Assembly (NCBI RefSeq): GCF_018403285.1
Contig: NZ_BOSJ01000001.1
Coordinates: forward strand, 248,001 to 312,000
DNA from: Paenibacillus sp. J45TS6
GTDB lineage: Bacteria; Bacillota; Bacilli; Paenibacillales; Paenibacillaceae
Length of the DNA stretch: 64,000 nucleotides
Direction of reading: 5' to 3'
The notes under the pieces were generated by a model. The model saw nothing but the letters and a program-made list of their open reading frames with translations. It was not told the origin of the DNA and searched no databases. Every line of letters starts with the position of its first letter. Position 1 is the first letter of the stretch. Both the position numbers and the translations under genes were made by a program. Positions 62,365-64,000 of this stretch are shown here, piece by piece.

Positions 62365-63143
62365 ATGTTACCCCCCTGTTCCTTGCCGCTAGCTACCGCT
62401 AGGGGCATTTCAAAAAGGGCAACCGTTATATTATCATCCCCGCCAGCAAGTAGTGCCAGCTGAAGCAGTCTTTCCGCCCGTTCAGCCAGCAGAAGATCTG
62501 CTTGTCCGACAATCGTAAGGATCTGTTCACTGCTGACCATATTACTTAAGCCATCACTGCAAAGCATTAGTACATCTCCTGGTTCCATTTGGACGGAATA
62601 GAGATCTACATCTACTTCCTTATCTGTACCAAGTGCTCTCGTGACGACATTTTTAAGTGGATGAACTTGAACTTCTTCTTCACTGATCTGACCGTTTTTA
62701 AACAGCTCATTTACAAGAGTATGGTCCTCCGTGAGCTGTACTACTTTACGATCTGATATAAGATAAGCTCTGCTGTCTCCAATATGGCCTATAACTCCTG
62801 CCGAATCGCTCATCAGAACAGCAACAACAGTGGTTCCCATATTATGAAACTTTTCATTTTCTGCAGCCTGACGAAAAATTACCTCATTCGCATGCAGAAT
62901 TGCATCGCTTAGCGCAGCTGACAGTGTCGATAAAGGCAGTTCAGTCTCAAGCCCGGACAGGTCCTGTGAGACGGTTTCTACAGCGAGACGACTCGCTGTA
63001 TCCCCGGCCAGATGACCTCCCATGCCGTCCGCTACAATACCAAGAATATAACCTTGATCTAATTGGCGGACCCAGGCTGAATCTTCATTCACGGAACGAA
63101 CCCGCCCTACGTGGCTGACATGTACTGTATTCATCACCTTCAT
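62361..63143 (-). CDS. prpC: PP2C-type protein phosphatase
   Basis: Metal-dependent serine/threonine phosphatase that reverses PrkC action. Conserved motifs appear in order: SVNEDS, VADGMGGHLAGD, GHIGDSRAYL, DHTLVNEL, LCSDGLSNM and GGDDNITVALF, with the metal-binding aspartates intact. 260 residues. The ATG at 63143 is after GAGGTGA; another ATG lies three codons on. The final four bases overlap the prkC start (ATGA), and rlmN ends 8 bases upstream. Confidence 0.95.
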   Translation of the reverse strand: MKVMNTVHVSHVGRVRSVNEDSAWVRQLDQGYILGIVADGMGGHLAGDTASRLAVETVSQDLSGLETELPLSTLSAALSDAILHANEVIFRQAAENEKFHNMGTTVVAVLMSDSAGVIGHIGDSRAYLISDRKVVQLTEDHTLVNELFKNGQISEEEVQVHPLKNVVTRALGTDKEVDVDLYSVQMEPGDVLMLCSDGLSNMVSSEQILTIVGQADLLLAERAERLLQLALLAGGDDNITVALFEMPLAVASGKEQGGNI

Positions 63144-63151
63144 CACTCACC

Positions 63152-64000
63152 TCATGCTTCCATGTGCTTGGCGCGCAGCTGTCCGCACGCTGCCGCTATA
63201 TCGTGTCCTTGCTCTCTACGAATGGTTACATTAATGCCTTGCTCGGCAAGAATTCTTTGGAACTGGAATATGTCTTTACGTGCGGTTCTTACATATTTCC
63301 GCTCCGGCACATGGTTAACTGGAATCAGATTCACGTGACATATCATGTCTTTAATTACGCTTGCGAGTTCCTCAGCATGTTCAGGCTGATCATTAACTCC
63401 GCCGATTAGTGCGTATTCAAAAGTAATTCTTCGTCCTGTTTTTGCCTGATAATAACGCAAGGATTCCATCACATCATCAAAAGGAAAACGGCGGTTAACC
63501 GGCATGAGCTTGGAGCGTAATTTATCATTTGGCGCATGAATGGAAATGGCGAGATTAATCTGCGTGTCTTCATCCGCGAATTGATAAATATTAGGAACGA
63601 TACCGCTTGTAGAGACGGTAATATGGCGCTGTCCGATATTAAGTCCTTTTTCATGAATCATCGTTCTAAGGAATTTCATCGTCTCGTCATAGTTCTCAAA
63701 TGGTTCTCCTGTACCCATAATAACGATGCTGCTTACACGTTCGCCGCGCTCATCCAAAATTTGCTGAGAACGGACAACCTGAGCAATAATTTCACCAGCT
63801 GTAAGGTTACGTTTTAGTCCCCCGAGTGTGGATGCACAGAAAGTACAACCTACACGGCAGCCTACCTGCGTTGTTACACAAACACTATTTCCATAATTAT
63901 GTTTCATGATTACTGTTTCAATTGCGTGATCATCATGCAGTCCGAATAGGAACTTAACGGTTCCATCTTTAGACTCAAATTTAGTAATTTCACGCAGCGT
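63152..64000 (-). CDS. rlmN: 23S rRNA (adenine-2503-C2)-methyltransferase, 5' end outside the window
   Basis: A radical-SAM methyltransferase that modifies A2503 of 23S rRNA (and some tRNAs). The SAM/[4Fe-4S] motif is CRVGCTFC, followed by [18 protein letters not shown] and the C-terminal CGQLRAKH cysteine used for methyl transfer. The frame is open to the window edge, with continuous coding (RlmN-like [14 protein letters not shown]) before the internal Met at 63907. About 283 of the usual 345 residues are present; the start codon lies beyond position 64000. Confidence 0.95.
   Translation of the reverse strand, partial: TLREITKFESKDGTVKFLFGLHDDHAIETVIMKHNYGNSVCVTTQVGCRVGCTFCASTLGGLKRNLTAGEIIAQVVRSQQILDERGERVSSIVIMGTGEPFENYDETMKFLRTMIHEKGLNIGQRHITVSTSGIVPNIYQFADEDTQINLAISIHAPNDKLRSKLMPVNRRFPFDDVMESLRYYQAKTGRRITFEYALIGGVNDQPEHAEELASVIKDMICHVNLIPVNHVPERKYVRTARKDIFQFQRILAEQGINVTIRREQGHDIAAACGQLRAKHMEA

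Overview
The window looks like a chromosomal segment of a spore-forming, low-GC Firmicute, most probably Paenibacillus or a close relative. The evidence is strong AGGAGG-type Shine-Dalgarno sites, frequent GTG and TTG starts, Bacillus-type Fnr and LexA sites, a WalR-like box, sporulation genes (spoVM, a stage VI sporulation protein F gene), and the Bacillales block rpmB/spoVM/rpe/rsgA/prkC/prpC/rlmN beside fakA/degV/recG. No rRNA, tRNA, insertion sequence, prophage or CRISPR array was seen.

Layout. (1) 0.2-7.3 kb is an anaerobic fermentation island: pflA, pflB and adhE on the minus strand, then a divergent fnr gene whose product carries the Bacillus-type C-terminal cysteine cluster. Five TGTGA-N6-TCACA-like sites sit upstream of pflB and adhE. 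(2) 7.4-24 kb is mainly metabolism and housekeeping: a DUF4430-like lipoprotein, an HxlR regulator, a five-gene sugar oxidoreductase/epimerase operon with a divergent AraC regulator, an MsrA-MsrB fusion, the alternate lipid II flippase Amj, a glucokinase, a DUF421 protein and a pyruvate kinase. (3) 24-29 kb is an accessory stretch: a string of micro-ORFs, a YitT protein with an overlapping leader ORF, a CAP12-type TIR protein with a small overlapping partner gene, and a small gene behind a perfect LexA box. (4) 29-36 kb holds cysK, a DinG/XPD-type helicase, a GNAT protein, and a molybdate region (HTH/molybdate-binding regulator, modA, modB) without modC. (5) 36-39 kb holds three secreted cell-wall hydrolases. 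The first is preceded by a c-di-AMP (ydaO) riboswitch and a WalR-like box; the third also has a WalR-like box. (6) 40.7-49 kb is a minus-strand gene cluster, probably for a synthase-dependent exopolysaccharide: two membrane-anchored glycosidase-like proteins, a HEAT-repeat protein, a GT2 synthase, a pseudo-receiver protein and a UDP-GlcNAc-type dehydrogenase. (7) 49.7-52 kb is an SOS module: LexA box, Y-family polymerase, YolD-like protein and SRAP protein. (8) 52-64 kb is the conserved core from recG to rlmN, the latter cut by the window edge.

The parts most worth a second look are the TIR gene pair, the exopolysaccharide cluster with its glutamate-for-aspartate receiver, the layered WalR plus c-di-AMP control of a hydrolase, and the micro-ORF clusters at 24.2-24.6 kb and before yitT. 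All function calls come from reading the sequence and knowledge of the families; no database search was run.
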